64,000 nt of DNA from Gemmatimonadaceae bacterium. Lineage in GTDB: Bacteria; Gemmatimonadota; Gemmatimonadetes; Gemmatimonadales; Gemmatimonadaceae. A program made the position numbers and the translations under genes. The stretch is taken from the NCBI GenBank assembly GCA_013813715.1, contig JACCRF010000077.1, positions 1-64,000 on the forward strand. Reading direction: 5' to 3'. Positions 37,448 to 45,799 of this stretch are shown here, in pieces. Position 1 is the first letter of the stretch, and each line of letters begins with the position of its first letter. Under the pieces are notes generated by a model. That model made no database searches, was not told the DNA's origin, and was given only the letters and a program-made list of their open reading frames with translations.

Positions 37448-37868
37448 TTTCTCATTAGCGCCCGAACACTGGATTGTGTCACGTGCTCCCATCCTGAAAT
37501 TAAAGCTGCACCGACCGCGGCCTTGCAGACAATACCAGATACCTCATACCATCATCGGGATCGGCCTGAGAGGCATGTCTATTCGCGGGCCGCAAAGTGA
37601 GCGTACGCTTTACCCAATTTCAGGAAGCAGCCCTCGAAGACCTGCTCGGCGTGCGAGCAGACCCTGAGGAGACATTTGAGGCTGTCAAGAACAGCGTGAC
37701 GATTGCCGAAATTCGCAGGGCTTTGCACGCCTGCGATGCGTTACAACCAGTTTCTCGGCCCCCAGTGCTGGCTTGCCGGAGGCCAGGTTCTCCGGTGGGG
37801 ATGCGCGCTTGGGCGAAGTCCGACGGGCCAGGAGGAGATTTTGACTTCTTTCCGTTTCCCTCAGAAAT

Positions 37869-37919
37869 GCCTGATAAGGTGAGATCCGAGGCTCAACTCC
37901 TCGATGGCCTATCAACTAC
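37869..37919 (+). repeat. Near-identical copy 2 of tRNA-Ile 3' half and flank
   Basis: From GCCTGATAAG through GGCC and the flank ATCAACTAC, this matches 36759-36810 with one deleted base and about three substitutions. It includes the anticodon GAT and extends 8-9 bases past the tRNA, but there is no 5' half, so it cannot be a working tRNA. Confidence 0.8.
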
Positions 37920-37961
37920 GATCCCGCTTCAAGCTATGGCTTTGGCAGGAGCGGTACCGGC

Positions 37962-39353
37962 GTGAGCGTCCGCCGAATTCTTTCGTCCTTCTGGATGCCG
38001 GCCCTCCTCTGGGCGGCAGGGCTTGCTTGCTACCATTTCCTGATGGCAGCGCTCAAGCCTGCCACGGGCGAGATCCTGCCCGAAACGTTTCCACTGTACG
38101 CCGAGATATTACCGGTCGCTGATGCATGGGTTGCCGCGCCTGTCTTGGTGTTCGTCACGTGGATGCTGCTGCTGCGGTGGTTCAACGGCCATTCGGGACA
38201 CGATCCGATCCCGATTCCAATCGTGCTCCTTTTCGTGCTGGCGATGAACGTCTCGATGGCAGTCACCCGCGACGGATTCTTCGCGCTGGCCGCACCGTTC
38301 ACGCGGATCACCACGGAATACTTCGGTGACATCGGCAAGGTCAACGACGTGGGCGATTTCCTGCGCAATTATTCCCAGCTTTCGCCGACATTGTCACTGC
38401 ACTCGGGAACGCATCCGCCAGGGCCCGTCCTGTACCTGTGGCTGGCCACGAAGCTTGTCGCGACGGGCACTCTGCGAAAGCTCTGGCTCGCGGTCGCGGC
38501 CGCGCTAGTCGGGACTTCCCTTGCGTCGGTGCCGTTTTACAAGCTCGCGCGCCACCTGTACGGCGAAAAGGTCGGAAGATATGCGCTCGGCATGTACGTC
38601 GTGACGCCGAGCCTGGTGGTGTTCGGCGCGACATCGATGGACGGCGTGTTCCTCCTTTTTCCGATGATTGCCGTGTACTACTTCCACAAGAGCTGGAAAG
38701 AAGCCCCGATCCGGTACTCGATCTACACCGGGCTCGCGCTGGCCGCGGGAATGATGTTCACGTTTGCAACGGTGTGCGTCGGATTTGTCTTCACGATCGA
38801 AGCGATTCTTTCACTTCGCAGGTCCCCGCTGTCGAAACGCATCTGGAAAAACCTCGTGTACGCGGGGGTCACCTTCGTCGCTGCGTATTGGCTGCTCTTC
38901 TACGCGACGGGGTACAACCTGATCGACGTGTTGCGCACGGCCATGCGGACGGCCTCGATGCTGACGGGCTCGATGTACTCCGACATCCTGCACTACTTCA
39001 ACGTCAGCGTCGCCAACCTCGCGGCGTTTCTGATCGGCGCAGGGATCATCGCGGTCGCGCTCTGGTGGCGCGAGGTATGGAAGGCATGGGACGACTGGCG
39101 GGGGCGGAGAGAGCCCGATCTCATCGCTGGCGGTTTTGCCGCGGCGATCGTCGTGTTGACGTTCTCGACATTGTTCTCGACCGAGACCGAGCGGGTGCTG
39201 ATGTTCCTGATCCCGTTCGTGCTGCTCCCGGCCGCCCGGAACCTGAACACCTATATGACTGCCCGACCAAACTCGAACGCATGGTACGGCGTCATCGTCC
39301 TGTTGTTCGTTCAGACGCTCGCTACGCAGCTCGCGCTTTACACTGGTTGGTGA
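37962..39353 (+). CDS. GT39-like membrane glycosyltransferase
   Basis: 463 aa integral membrane protein with about 10 hydrophobic segments and a lumenal loop SGTHPPGPVLYLWLATK (about 146-162), the HPPGP signature of dolichyl/undecaprenyl-phosphate sugar transferases of the GT39/GT83 kind. GTG start at 37962. Such enzymes add sugars from a lipid carrier to proteins or glycans at the outer face of the inner membrane. It is the first coding gene after the tRNA fragments and is convergent with the CHAT gene. Confidence 0.82.
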   Translation: MSVRRILSSFWMPALLWAAGLACYHFLMAALKPATGEILPETFPLYAEILPVADAWVAAPVLVFVTWMLLLRWFNGHSGHDPIPIPIVLLFVLAMNVSMAVTRDGFFALAAPFTRITTEYFGDIGKVNDVGDFLRNYSQLSPTLSLHSGTHPPGPVLYLWLATKLVATGTLRKLWLAVAAALVGTSLASVPFYKLARHLYGEKVGRYALGMYVVTPSLVVFGATSMDGVFLLFPMIAVYYFHKSWKEAPIRYSIYTGLALAAGMMFTFATVCVGFVFTIEAILSLRRSPLSKRIWKNLVYAGVTFVAAYWLLFYATGYNLIDVLRTAMRTASMLTGSMYSDILHYFNVSVANLAAFLIGAGIIAVALWWREVWKAWDDWRGRREPDLIAGGFAAAIVVLTFSTLFSTETERVLMFLIPFVLLPAARNLNTYMTARPNSNAWYGVIVLLFVQTLATQLALYTGW

Positions 39354-39392
39354 AGGGAAGGCCGCAGGTCGCGGGGAATGGCAGATTCGGGC

Positions 39393-41675
39393 TCAGAGCG
39401 GCTGAACCTCGCCACGCGCCGCGAATACGTCGATGACCACATCCAGCTTGTCCCTCTCCTCGAGCGCGAACGTCGTCTTTCGGTAGGTGCACGCTTCGTC
39501 GAAGGTCTTGTTGCGTTCGCAGACGTAGGTGGCTTCTACGAGCGCGATGTCACCCTGCGCGACCAACTTCACCAGCTCGTCGGCATCGGTCATTGTCCAC
39601 CCCTCACCAAACTTGCTCGTCCGAATGCGGCCCTCGCGCTTACCCCAATACTCCTGCTGCGCTTTGTCAGTCAGCCAGTACCCGACGAACGTGTGGCCGT
39701 CGATGAGAACGATCACGGGGTGGATGCCGACGTACTCCGCGCAAGCCGCGATCAGAAGCGCGAGATCGTGGCAGGTGCCAAGCTTGTGTTCGACGACCTC
39801 TGTGTGAGTACGGACTATCTGCCCCGCCGGGCGCTTGGAAACCGAATCGAAGACGGGGCTGCCAGGAGGAGAGATGTAGGTAATCCCGATTGAATCGTCG
39901 CGCAGCGTCTGGAAGATCGCCTTCATCTGCGTTGACACGTACTCGGGTTCAGGACTCTGGTAGCCATTGAAGGTGTCGTTCGGGTGACCGAGAGTACGCA
40001 GGACCTTCTTGGCGTAATCGAAGACTTTGAGCACGCCCTCATCGAACGGATTGACAAACGCCGGGATGAACGCCCAGGTATCCTCCTGATCGAGCCACTC
40101 TTTGGCGCCCATCCATAGTGCCGTCCGAGTTTGTCCGGAGATGGTCGTGCCATCGGGCGAGGTCAGGGTCGCGGTGAAGCTGACTCGACGGCGACCGGCT
40201 TCACGATCGATAAGCTCGTGCAAAGACGGAAAGTGAATGTCGGTGGTGTTGACAGGCACGGCGCCTTTCTTGAGCTGCACCGTCTGGCGAAAGGTGGAAA
40301 TGTTCGAGCCCGTGTCGCACTCGATGCAGAGGTGCACTTGCTGCTCGCTCGGTGACTCGATGCTGATGTGCTCGATCGGGTGCAGCCCATTAACAAGCAG
40401 AGCGGGGTTGATCGACTGTCGTGGCCTGAACTCCAGGTGAAGGCCTTGCTGCGCGGGACTCACCGGCACGGACACGATCGCCGGAGAGTCCTGGACCAAC
40501 GCAGCGGGCGCTGGAACAGCTTCCTCTGGCGGGTGACCTGGCGTCGGTGTGGTCATCTTGCGGCCGCCCGCCCTTTTGGACGTGCCGGTTCTTTTCTTCG
40601 CGGCGACCTTTTTGACCGATTCAACGGCCACATCGGCGCCAGCAAAAGGACGCCACGACACCCACTCAGGTGACGGGAGCCAGAGCACCGGGACATCCAC
40701 TGGCAGCCGGGCAGTTCCGATCGTTCGCGCGAAAGAGCGAACCGCCAGGAGCGGCGACCTCCCCTCGAGCAGGCGCTGGTAGAAGTAGAACGTGAAATCG
40801 GCCGCGACGTCATCGTTAACCATGGCTGGCCAGCCGATCGCGACGACTTTCAGAGAACGCGCGATTTGTTCGCATCCGCGAAGTCCGGCGTGACAGGCAT
40901 TCACGACCACCATCCGCAGATGCCGGTTCTTGCTCAGCGCCTCGTTAACGTCATCGAGCGGTACCGCGTCGATCGGGCGGCTGGACGTTGTAGCGGACGG
41001 GCGGCGCGACGAAGACCTCTTAGGGGACGCGCCAGTAGTCGGGACGGCCAACTGGCCGCTCTCGAGGACGAGCGACGGCGGCGAAAGATGCAGCACGCCG
41101 ATGCCGTCTGTCGCGCAGGCCTCGAGAAACTGCGCGCGTGTGGCATCGGCGAGCATCTGTAGTTGCAGATGGCGGCTGTCCACTTTGCGCGGAAACTCCT
41201 GCAGCTCGCGTATGACACCAGGGAGCGGGTACCCGGTGAGGTTTGTCCAACCCGCCAACAGCATCCGGAGCGAAGCGGCGGCCGCAGGGTGGGACTCCCC
41301 GTTGAGCTGACACACGCGGACTACGGACACCCGTCCCGCGGCGTTTCCCGTCGGCAGGAGGATCTCCTCCCAGGGCAGGCTCGAAAGTCGGACGTCTTCC
41401 GCGTGAACGCACAGAACCGAGTCGCCGTCCAGATCGGATGTCCATTGTTGAAACCAAGGGGCGAATCCGGGCGGATCGAAGTCCTCGGCGTATCGGCGAA
41501 GGACGCGGGCGCGCAGCGCAGCGTCCGAGTACTCGTGCTCCTTGATGTCGGCCTGAAGCTTCTCCGCCACACCTACAGCGGGTCCGTCGAATGTCTGACG
41601 AGATCCGTTCGAACTGACCGTGAATACAACGTTCTCTGCAGGCGAAAGGGACAAGTTCAGCGTCACCGTGCTCAT
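39393..41675 (-). CDS. CHAT-like domain fused to a transglutaminase-like domain
   Basis: 760 aa. Residues about 85-335 fit a CHAT (caspase/separase-like) domain: LSSLPWEEILL (98-107), VLHLSPPS (194-201), VVVNACHAGL (256-265, candidate nucleophile Cys261), and VNDDVAADFTFYFYQRLLEG (286-305). The normal second-His motif (HxxGHG) reads HLSPPS, so the catalytic His appears replaced by Pro. A Lys/Arg/Pro linker (about 355-395) leads to a beta-rich region (about 405-545). Residues about 560-760 contain a transglutaminase-like core: Cys635 in GTCHDLALLIAACAE, His661 in IDGHTFVGYWL, and an acidic residue near VEAT (about 714), like the leading domain of some DUF4011-type helicases. No partner gene is adjacent. 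Defence or signalled proteolysis is inference. Confidence 0.78.
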   Translation of the reverse strand: MSTVTLNLSLSPAENVVFTVSSNGSRQTFDGPAVGVAEKLQADIKEHEYSDAALRARVLRRYAEDFDPPGFAPWFQQWTSDLDGDSVLCVHAEDVRLSSLPWEEILLPTGNAAGRVSVVRVCQLNGESHPAAAASLRMLLAGWTNLTGYPLPGVIRELQEFPRKVDSRHLQLQMLADATRAQFLEACATDGIGVLHLSPPSLVLESGQLAVPTTGASPKRSSSRRPSATTSSRPIDAVPLDDVNEALSKNRHLRMVVVNACHAGLRGCEQIARSLKVVAIGWPAMVNDDVAADFTFYFYQRLLEGRSPLLAVRSFARTIGTARLPVDVPVLWLPSPEWVSWRPFAGADVAVESVKKVAAKKRTGTSKRAGGRKMTTPTPGHPPEEAVPAPAALVQDSPAIVSVPVSPAQQGLHLEFRPRQSINPALLVNGLHPIEHISIESPSEQQVHLCIECDTGSNISTFRQTVQLKKGAVPVNTTDIHFPSLHELIDREAGRRRVSFTATLTSPDGTTISGQTRTALWMGAKEWLDQEDTWAFIPAFVNPFDEGVLKVFDYAKKVLRTLGHPNDTFNGYQSPEPEYVSTQMKAIFQTLRDDSIGITYISPPGSPVFDSVSKRPAGQIVRTHTEVVEHKLGTCHDLALLIAACAEYVGIHPVIVLIDGHTFVGYWLTDKAQQEYWGKREGRIRTSKFGEGWTMTDADELVKLVAQGDIALVEATYVCERNKTFDEACTYRKTTFALEERDKLDVVIDVFAARGEVQPL

Positions 41676-41940
41676 TGCCCGGCGCCTCGCGCTGACTCAA
41701 GTCGCGGGCTTTTCGCCCACTCGAGTTCCCTGGTCACTGGCCCTCCGCCGAAAAATTAAGACTGGCCTGCCCTGCGGTCTGAGCTATCATCTATCTCGGA
41801 ATGCATGCGCACAAGGAGTTCCTCCCCATCGCGGTGCCGACGACGGACGCAAGACCCCCTACGAGAAAATTGACGAGACTGCTTCCGGGGTCGAGTTGGA
41901 GCCGGCAGCTCGTCCAGTGCGGCGTGAGCCGGCATTACGG

Positions 41941-42319
41941 ATGCTCAGCTCACTGGCCTCCGTCGGAGTGGCGTTTTTCCCGAAATGTCCGATCTGTTGG
42001 GCCGCTTGTCTGAGTGTTCGGAATTGCGGGTCTGAATCACATTCCCTACTCACCGTGGCTGCAACCGTTACTCGTCGCGGTGATGTTGATCAACCTTGTC
42101 AGCGTGTGGCTCCGCGGGCGTGCAACGGGTCGAATGAGTGCGTTTTGTCTCGTCAGCGCCGGTGCTCTTGCCATCCTTGTCTCCATGCGGCTGGGCCGGG
42201 AAAACGCGGCCGCCTGGGGAGTCGCCTTGACTCTTGCAGGTTCGTTGTTGAACGCGCTGGGCGCCACGAACGGCCGGGGAATGCACCTCCCGCCATTGAG
42301 AGGTGCGCCCCTCCGATGA
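41941..42319 (+). pseudogene. Frameshifted small membrane protein with CPxC motif
   Basis: In one frame from 41941 the product reads MLSSLASVGVAFFPKCPICW and then AACLS. From about 42012 a different frame continues VFGIAGLNHIPYSPWLQPLL and on through two further hydrophobic helices to 42319. Joined with one restored base near 42009-42018, this gives a 120-130 aa protein with a Cys-Pro-Ile-Cys motif and three membrane segments, reminiscent of MerC-like small proteins. A natural frameshift or a sequencing error would both explain it. Confidence 0.6.
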
Positions 42320-42361
42320 TTCCCCGAGACCGACACCGCTGGTCTCGGCCCGCTAGCGACC

Positions 42362-43402
42362 CTACTCCGACATCTGCACCCTGAGCGGTTCAGTAAGCTC
42401 GGCCGTGATTCTTCCGCCGTCGGGCACACACTGGGCGTAGCTACCGCTCCGACCAGCCATCACCGCACCGGTTATCGCCCCGCCGGCAGCTCCAATAACA
42501 GTCGCTTTGGCATCTCTGCCCAGCACTTGCCCGAGAACGGCACCGACTCCGGCACCCGCGGCGATTTTTCCTGCCTTTCCGCCGCGCGACCCGGTGCGAA
42601 CCTTTTTCACTTCCGCGTACGTCACACGCGAGCTCACTGGATAAGTTCGCCCATTGAAGGTAAGGGACTCGATGCGCATGCCGATCTCCGATTTCCCGTT
42701 CCTTCCCGTGACTCCTGCAAGCGAAAGCACCTCGCCTCGAGCGGCGGCTCCACCGGGAATCACCGTACCGTTCGCGCGGATGACCGAAGCGGCGAGCGTG
42801 GCGTCGAACCCGTCGCCGACGTTGCTGGCATTGGTGCAGATCCGCTGGTCTGCCTGCAGTTCCAGCTGAGACCCGGCGGGAACGATCAGCCACATTCGGC
42901 TCGGTGCGCTCTCGCGCGCTGGCGCCCGCCCGGGTTCTGTTGTGACCGAAGCTGTCGACACTGATGTTGCCGACGCTACCGACGCGTTGCGTACTGTGCG
43001 CGCGCGTTGCGCTGTCCGCGAAACCCGCTGGCGGCGAGCTCGCTGACTTACGGTGCGATTGCTCTGCACCTGCCGGCGAGCGCGCCGCGGCGGTGCCTCC
43101 CGGTCGGCGGCACGGTTACGAACCGTCGCCACGCGGTCGGGCTCCGATGACGTGGGAGCTGGAGCGGCGGGAGCATTTTCAACCGTTGTTGCAACGACAC
43201 CGCCGGAATTGACAGTCGAAGTCGTGTCGCCAAGCGTCGTGGACAAGGCGGTATCCTGATTTGCGCCAAGTACCTGAAGCGCCAGCGTGCTGTCCTGGGC
43301 GAGCGCGTCGGCAACGGGCGCGACGTCGTTGCCGCACGCGGCCGAAGCGCCCGCCAGCGCGAGGCCGGCGAAAAGAGCAATAGTGCGCGTTGATCTATTC
43401 AT
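42362..43402 (-). CDS. Lipoprotein with Ala/Arg-rich linker and C-terminal glycine zipper
   Basis: 346 aa. ATG at 43402 begins a signal with lipobox GASAAC (Cys about 22). Residues about 50-170 are low complexity (Ala, Thr, Ser, Arg; repeated RARRQ-type words). Residues about 175-290 form a beta domain (RMWLIVPAGSQLELQADQRI, GRTYPVSSRVTYAEV). A glycine-zipper helix pair follows (about 300-330; AAGAGVGAVLGQVLG, AAGGAITGAVMAGRSG). Layout resembles SlyB/YMGG-type envelope lipoproteins. Function unknown. Confidence 0.72.
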   Translation of the reverse strand: MNRSTRTIALFAGLALAGASAACGNDVAPVADALAQDSTLALQVLGANQDTALSTTLGDTTSTVNSGGVVATTVENAPAAPAPTSSEPDRVATVRNRAADREAPPRRARRQVQSNRTVSQRARRQRVSRTAQRARTVRNASVASATSVSTASVTTEPGRAPARESAPSRMWLIVPAGSQLELQADQRICTNASNVGDGFDATLAASVIRANGTVIPGGAAARGEVLSLAGVTGRNGKSEIGMRIESLTFNGRTYPVSSRVTYAEVKKVRTGSRGGKAGKIAAGAGVGAVLGQVLGRDAKATVIGAAGGAITGAVMAGRSGSYAQCVPDGGRITAELTEPLRVQMSE

Positions 43403-43563
43403 CAGCGGGTACCGTTGAACGAGGAATTGTGGGGGCCGCAGCGGCGACTGCAGCGCCGGGTGCGGGAGCGATTTCGTTGCGGAACCAGAGTGAACGGCCG
43501 TCAGACGGCTCGCACTGATCAATACCCCCGGCAGGTTGGAAGGTGCCGTGGGTTTCGGGGATT

Positions 43564-44688
43564 CTATCTTCCCAGGCCCGCGTGCGATTTGTGTAGCATG
43601 GCGTGAATCGTCCCGTCGTCCACGCGCTCGAGGAATTGCGTGACAGCCGCGCGGTCACCGTGCAACAGCTGCGGCTGCACGCGTTCGAACGTAGCCCTCA
43701 CTTTCGCCGGATCACACGTGCGTGACTCCGCTCGAATGCGCTCGGCCAGCGCCTCCGGGTCGTTCTCGTACACGACGAAGTTGGGAGACAGCTTCGGCTC
43801 GCGCGGCCCATGCACGTTCTCGCTGATCCAGTGTGACGAGGCCCAGTAGATGTCGGGCATGAAAATCCGGCTGCCGCACGCCTGGAGCTCACAGATCGGA
43901 AGTCCGAAGCTCTCCACGGATGAAAGGAAGTACATGGAGCTGCGGCGATAGATGGCGCGTATCTCATCCACGCTGTAACGGCCGTCGAGCACGACGTAGT
44001 CCGCTCCGGCGCGACGCAGCGCCTCGATCTGAATTTCGCGGTACGCGAGATAGTGCGGGCGGTCCTGAGCGAAATCGACGAGGACGGAAAACCTGCCCTG
44101 CTGATCCGGGTAGAGCGATCCGTCATCGAGATCGAGGCCGATATGTGAGTATGGTAGCGGTCCCGGGGGCAGTCGGAGCTCCCGATCCACCGACGCCATC
44201 AGATACCAGTCGTACCGCTCGAGTCCGAAGGCCCCTCGGTCGAAGATGCGCGTGGCATCTCTGCCGAGTCGCGTCTTTTCTCCGCGGAGGAGGAACCGCG
44301 CCCAGCTGTCCAGGGTCGGCAGGAAATGCAGGTCGTAGTTGACGATCGGCACTTCGGGCAGCCGCTCCCGCAGAAGCTCGACGTTGGGGAATGCGCTCTT
44401 GGCGAAGCTGCCGGGCACGTTGACGACGACGACAATGAGATCGACGTCGCCGAGCCTTTCGAAGAATTCGTCGAACGCGCGTCGGCTGGGAATGAGGCGG
44501 AGCGTGGAGCCGGCGATCGAGCGAAGAGACGTCGGATCTATCGAGCGGCGGAGCGCGAGGTGATCGAGCCCGTCGTAATGCATCACCGGCTCTGCGCCGC
44601 ACGCTTTCAACATGCGGGCGAGGCCTTCCGCCATCGGACGTACGAAGCTCGGCCGGTTGTTGGCGAGGATCGCTACCTTCACTGTCAT
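43564..44688 (-). CDS. Glycosyltransferase-like protein (GT4/GT-B)
   Basis: 374 aa, GT-B-like. N-terminal Rossmann half (VKVAILANNRPSFVRPMAEG), middle VPIVNYDLHFLPTLDSW, and C-terminal nucleotide-sugar half with AIYRRSSMYFLSSVESFGLPI, a GT4-style E-x-FG-LP-ICE motif. The start at 44688 (MTVKVAIL) is preferred; in-frame Met codons at 44718 and 44736 add polar leaders. Its acceptor is unknown. Confidence 0.75.
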   Translation of the reverse strand: MTVKVAILANNRPSFVRPMAEGLARMLKACGAEPVMHYDGLDHLALRRSIDPTSLRSIAGSTLRLIPSRRAFDEFFERLGDVDLIVVVVNVPGSFAKSAFPNVELLRERLPEVPIVNYDLHFLPTLDSWARFLLRGEKTRLGRDATRIFDRGAFGLERYDWYLMASVDRELRLPPGPLPYSHIGLDLDDGSLYPDQQGRFSVLVDFAQDRPHYLAYREIQIEALRRAGADYVVLDGRYSVDEIRAIYRRSSMYFLSSVESFGLPICELQACGSRIFMPDIYWASSHWISENVHGPREPKLSPNFVVYENDPEALAERIRAESRTCDPAKVRATFERVQPQLLHGDRAAVTQFLERVDDGTIHAMLHKSHAGLGR

Positions 44689-44895
44689 TCCGTTTGAATT
44701 GTCGCTAGTTGATGTCATCGGGCGGCGCATTCCCACGCACGGACATCCGGGCGCAAACGCCGCTCACCCCCCGCATCCTCGGCGGCAGCGTCAGCGCGGG
44801 GTTGTGTTCCGTTACTCCGACATAGGCCAGCGCGGGCCAGCGCGCCACCGAAGGAGCAAGTGCCGTCAATCCCCGCGCGTCCGCCGAGGAAGTCG

Positions 44896-45681
44896 CTACA
44901 TCTGCTCGAAATTCGTGCCCTCGCAACACCCGACCCAGCAACTGATCCATACGCCGCGGCTATGGGCGAAGCCGCCGGGCGCGAGTCCGTCCGGCGGAAC
45001 GAGCGAAACCCGCGAAACCAGGCTGGCCAGCCTCACGTTCCCCTCGCGGGCACTGCGCTCAGACCGATAGAACGGAGTGTGCGCGCACTTCGGCATCTCG
45101 TAAAGGTGCACCGCCGAATATCTCCTTACCTTGGCGCCCCGTTCCGCTGCGCAAAAACCGGCAGTTGTCGCCACGGAGAGTCCCGTCGCTTCTCCGGTGA
45201 CTCGCGAAATGCGGAAAAACCCAATTCGCCTTTGGCCTCTTGGCGTCAACCCCGCCCATAAATAGGCGGTGTCGTTCGCCGCCAGCCTGTACGAGCCGTA
45301 CGGGCTCGCGCTGAGGTTGGTGATGACCGCCACGATGTAGCCCGGCCCGGCGCGAAGCGCGCCGTGGACCGAAACATGATGCGCCCTGCGTTCCGGAACG
45401 ATGCGCAGGTGAACGGAATCCGCACCGCCGCATTCGCTCGTGTCGTGACAGCGCACCCACCCATCGAAAATGCTGTCGCGATGCCCAGGCGTGAAATCCA
45501 ACCGTGCAAGGAAGTTCCTGGTCGAATCGCGATTCGCACCCGGGAAATCCGTCAGCCCGGGGGGAGGGCTGTAGTACTCTGGTTGATGAATCGGGCGGCA
45601 GCTTCCGAGCCCCAGGATCAGAGCAATGCTTAAGCTGGCCAACGGAAATCGGGTAAAACTAAGAAGCCTGATTCGCAGCAT
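44896..45681 (-). CDS. Predicted lipoprotein of unknown function
   Basis: 261 aa. Signal with lipobox GLGSC (Cys28). Beta-rich mature part (DSIFDGWVRCHDTSECGGAD, RIVPERRAHHVSVHGALRAG, GYIVAVITNLSASPYGSYRL). The last 40 residues are Cys- and Trp-containing (WISCWVGCCEGTNFEQM) and look less gene-like, so a downstream frameshift is possible. No family recognised. Confidence 0.55.
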   Translation of the reverse strand: MLRIRLLSFTRFPLASLSIALILGLGSCRPIHQPEYYSPPPGLTDFPGANRDSTRNFLARLDFTPGHRDSIFDGWVRCHDTSECGGADSVHLRIVPERRAHHVSVHGALRAGPGYIVAVITNLSASPYGSYRLAANDTAYLWAGLTPRGQRRIGFFRISRVTGEATGLSVATTAGFCAAERGAKVRRYSAVHLYEMPKCAHTPFYRSERSAREGNVRLASLVSRVSLVPPDGLAPGGFAHSRGVWISCWVGCCEGTNFEQM

Positions 45682-45799
45682 CCTGCCCTCCTTGATTGGG
45701 TTTCCGCGCTGGCGACCGGTGACGGCGCCCGGGGCGCTACCGTCTACCGTTCGGCGCTACATAGCATGATGTCTCGTGAAGGATGGTGAAGCTGAGCCT

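Larger units (their letters stand above)
37319..37961. other. 643 bp non-coding stretch holding decayed tRNA-Ile fragments
   Basis: No convincing gene is visible. It contains a degenerate tRNA-Ile 3' fragment, a hairpin, a low-quality 122 aa plus-strand ORF (37597-37965) whose end runs through a second tRNA-Ile fragment, and then the start of the GT39-like gene. This is the composition expected of scar tissue at a tRNA integration hotspot. Confidence 0.6.

Noticed and set aside
37685-37915. A minus-strand frame reading HRGVEPRISPYQA
   Set aside because: This is the well-known false peptide from reading the antisense of a tRNA, here of the decayed tRNA-Ile copy.
37597-37965. A 122-codon plus-strand frame after tRNA copy 1
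   Set aside because: Its last third runs through tRNA copy 2 and it has no recognised domain, so it is probably non-coding.
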